Shown in pieces: positions 62,726 through 64,000 of a DNA stretch of 64,000 bases. Positions within the stretch are counted from its first letter, which is position 1. Every line of letters begins with the position of its first letter. The notes below the pieces were generated by a model. The model was given only the letters and a program-made list of their open reading frames with translations, did not search any database and was not told where the DNA came from. Source of the stretch: JANMAT01 sp031359995 (GTDB lineage: Bacteria > Actinomycetota > Acidimicrobiia > Acidimicrobiales > Ilumatobacteraceae); NCBI GenBank assembly GCA_031359995.1, contig JANMAT010000101.1, positions 89,582 through 153,581 of the forward strand, in the 5' to 3' direction. The translations under genes were made by a program, and so were the position numbers.

Positions 62726-64000
62726 ATGACAGCAACCAAGCGAACGCGCCGTCGTCTCGGCGCCGTGCTCGCCGCGACCGCGGTGCTCGCCGCAGCCTGC
62801 GGCAGCAGCGGCGGCGGCAAGACGAGCGATACCACGGCGAAGTCGAGCGACAGCTCGACGGCCACCACGGCGGCGAGCGGCGATTCCACGGCGACCACCG
62901 TGCAGTCGTCCGCCGTCACCACGGCACCGACGAACGACAAGCCGAAGGTCGGCGGCAAGATCGTCATGGCCCAGGAGGCCGAGAACGCCACGGGGTGGTC
63001 GCCCCAGTTCTCGCAGACCCCGATCGCCGGCTGGAACGTGCAGCGTCAGCTCTACGACCCGCTGACGGTGGTCGGCACCGACGGCAAGGCCCACCCGTTC
63101 CTGGCCGAGTCCGTCACGCCCAGTGCGGACTTCACGTCCTGGACCATCAAGGCCCGCGCCAACATCAAGTTCCACGACGGTTCCGCGCTCGACGGCCAGG
63201 TGATGAAGGACAACATCGAGGCCGCTCGCTGCAGCCCGCTCGTCGCCACGGCGATGGGCGAGTTCGGTGGCTGCCCGGCCACGTTCGACCCGGCCAAGCC
63301 CGAGGACCCGAAGACGAACAAGAAGCCGCTGTCCACGATCTACAAGGCCCTCACGGTCACCGACCCGATGACCGTGAAGATCGACCTGGCGTTCCCGTAT
63401 CCGTCGCTCGACATGAGCATGGCCACCACGCTCGGCTTCATGGCCGCAGAGGCGAACCTGAAGGACCCGGCCAACGGGCCCAAGAACCCGATCGGCACCG
63501 GTCCCTTCAAGTTCAAGGAGTGGATCGTCAACGACCACATGACGGTCGTGAAGAACCCGAACTACTGGCTGAAGGACGCCGACGGCGTGCAGCTGCCCTA
63601 CCTCGACGAGATCACCTTCAAGCCGATCGACGACATCGCCGCTCGTGAAGAGGCTCTCCGTTCCGGCTCGGTCGACCTGCTCATGACGTCGAACGGCGAC
63701 GCCATCGCCCGCTTCCGCGAGGAGAAGAAGAACTGGTCGATCTTCGAGACCGACTTCGGCGGCGAGACCGGCTACCTGCTCGTGAACGAGTTTCCCACGT
63801 ACAAGGGGCAGCCGAACCCGCTCGCCGACGTGAAGTTCCGCAAGGCGCTCGCCATGGGCATCAACTACGACGAGTTCAACAAGCTCCGCAACGCCGGCGT
63901 GACGAAGGTGGCCAACGGTCCCTTCCCGCCCGGCACCGACGGCTACCTCGAGGACACCGGCTACCCGAAGTACGACGAGGCCGGCGCCAAGGCGCTGTTG
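62726..64000 (+). CDS. ABC transporter substrate-binding lipoprotein, family 5 (peptide), 3' truncated by window edge
   Basis: 425 residues are visible and the frame runs off the window. Basic N-terminus MTATKRTRRR, hydrophobic core and lipobox AAAC, then a Ser/Thr-rich linker to ~70. The mature domain starts VGGKIVMAQEAE and has LYDPLTVVGTDGKAHPFLAES, ANIKFHDGSALDGQVMKDNIEAARC and NPIGTGPFKFKEW, typical of DppA/OppA-type (SBP_bac_5) proteins. ATG has GGGGGAG with 6-nt spacing. It is divergent from oppD-oppF and should deliver peptides to that transporter; permease genes probably lie just outside. Confidence 0.92.
   Translation, partial: MTATKRTRRRLGAVLAATAVLAAACGSSGGGKTSDTTAKSSDSSTATTAASGDSTATTVQSSAVTTAPTNDKPKVGGKIVMAQEAENATGWSPQFSQTPIAGWNVQRQLYDPLTVVGTDGKAHPFLAESVTPSADFTSWTIKARANIKFHDGSALDGQVMKDNIEAARCSPLVATAMGEFGGCPATFDPAKPEDPKTNKKPLSTIYKALTVTDPMTVKIDLAFPYPSLDMSMATTLGFMAAEANLKDPANGPKNPIGTGPFKFKEWIVNDHMTVVKNPNYWLKDADGVQLPYLDEITFKPIDDIAAREEALRSGSVDLLMTSNGDAIARFREEKKNWSIFETDFGGETGYLLVNEFPTYKGQPNPLADVKFRKALAMGINYDEFNKLRNAGVTKVANGPFPPGTDGYLEDTGYPKYDEAGAKALL

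Overview
The window is a high-GC, densely packed stretch of an actinobacterial chromosome. The gene content (F420/LLM oxidoreductase, type B carboxylesterase, many SDRs and crotonases, decaprenyl-phosphoryl-arabinose genes, AftD-type arabinofuranosyltransferases, GuaB1) and the frequent leaderless GTG/ATG starts point to an actinobacterium that makes arabinan, most likely of class Acidimicrobiia. The class is inferred from gene style, not from a marker gene. No rRNA, tRNA, CRISPR array, phage or transposase was seen.

Layout: (1) 1-8.5 kb: amidohydrolase tail, CPBP protease, chagasin-like inhibitor, M20 and P1 peptidases, LLM oxidoreductase, esterase/SnoaL pair, hexapeptide acyltransferase. 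(2) 8.6-12.7 kb: heterodimeric ABC exporter with one degenerate ATP site, and a small lipoprotein. (3) 12.9-25 kb: oxidoreductases and catabolic enzymes (two Zn-ADHs, two SDRs, ALDH, PPOX-fold protein, nitronate monooxygenase-like protein), a methyltransferase, a TetR regulator, a heme A synthase and a chimeric membrane ORF. (4) 25.1-30.9 kb: complete branched-chain amino acid type ABC system (LivH-LivM-LivG-LivF and a convergent binding protein). Its permease carries an extra N-terminal Ig-like domain, and its binding protein is circularly permuted. (5) 31-37 kb: enoyl-CoA hydratase, FGGY kinase, DnaJ-domain protein, Sua5, hydrolase, GuaB1. (6) 37-56 kb: cell-envelope island. HAD phosphatase-UbiA-DprE1-DprE2 supply the arabinose donor, and two 1400-1470-residue AftD-like transferases, three further glycosyltransferases, a methyltransferase and an acyltransferase would use it and decorate the polymer. 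(7) 56-64 kb: AlkA-like glycosylase, acyl-CoA synthetase, crotonase, and an oligopeptide ABC locus (OppD, OppF, TetR) divergent from a lipoprotein binding protein that runs off the window.

Two signals recur. Many genes have a -10-like TANNNT hexamer 6-9 nt before the start codon, which implies leaderless mRNAs; I used this rule to move several starts. A ~50-bp imperfect palindrome occurs as two pairs in two distant intergenic gaps. The most unusual single observations are the circularly permuted LivK-type protein (29422-30831), the six-TM/oxidoreductase-tail chimera (14868-15782), the LivH with an N-terminal extracytoplasmic domain, and the shared operator between the opp promoters.
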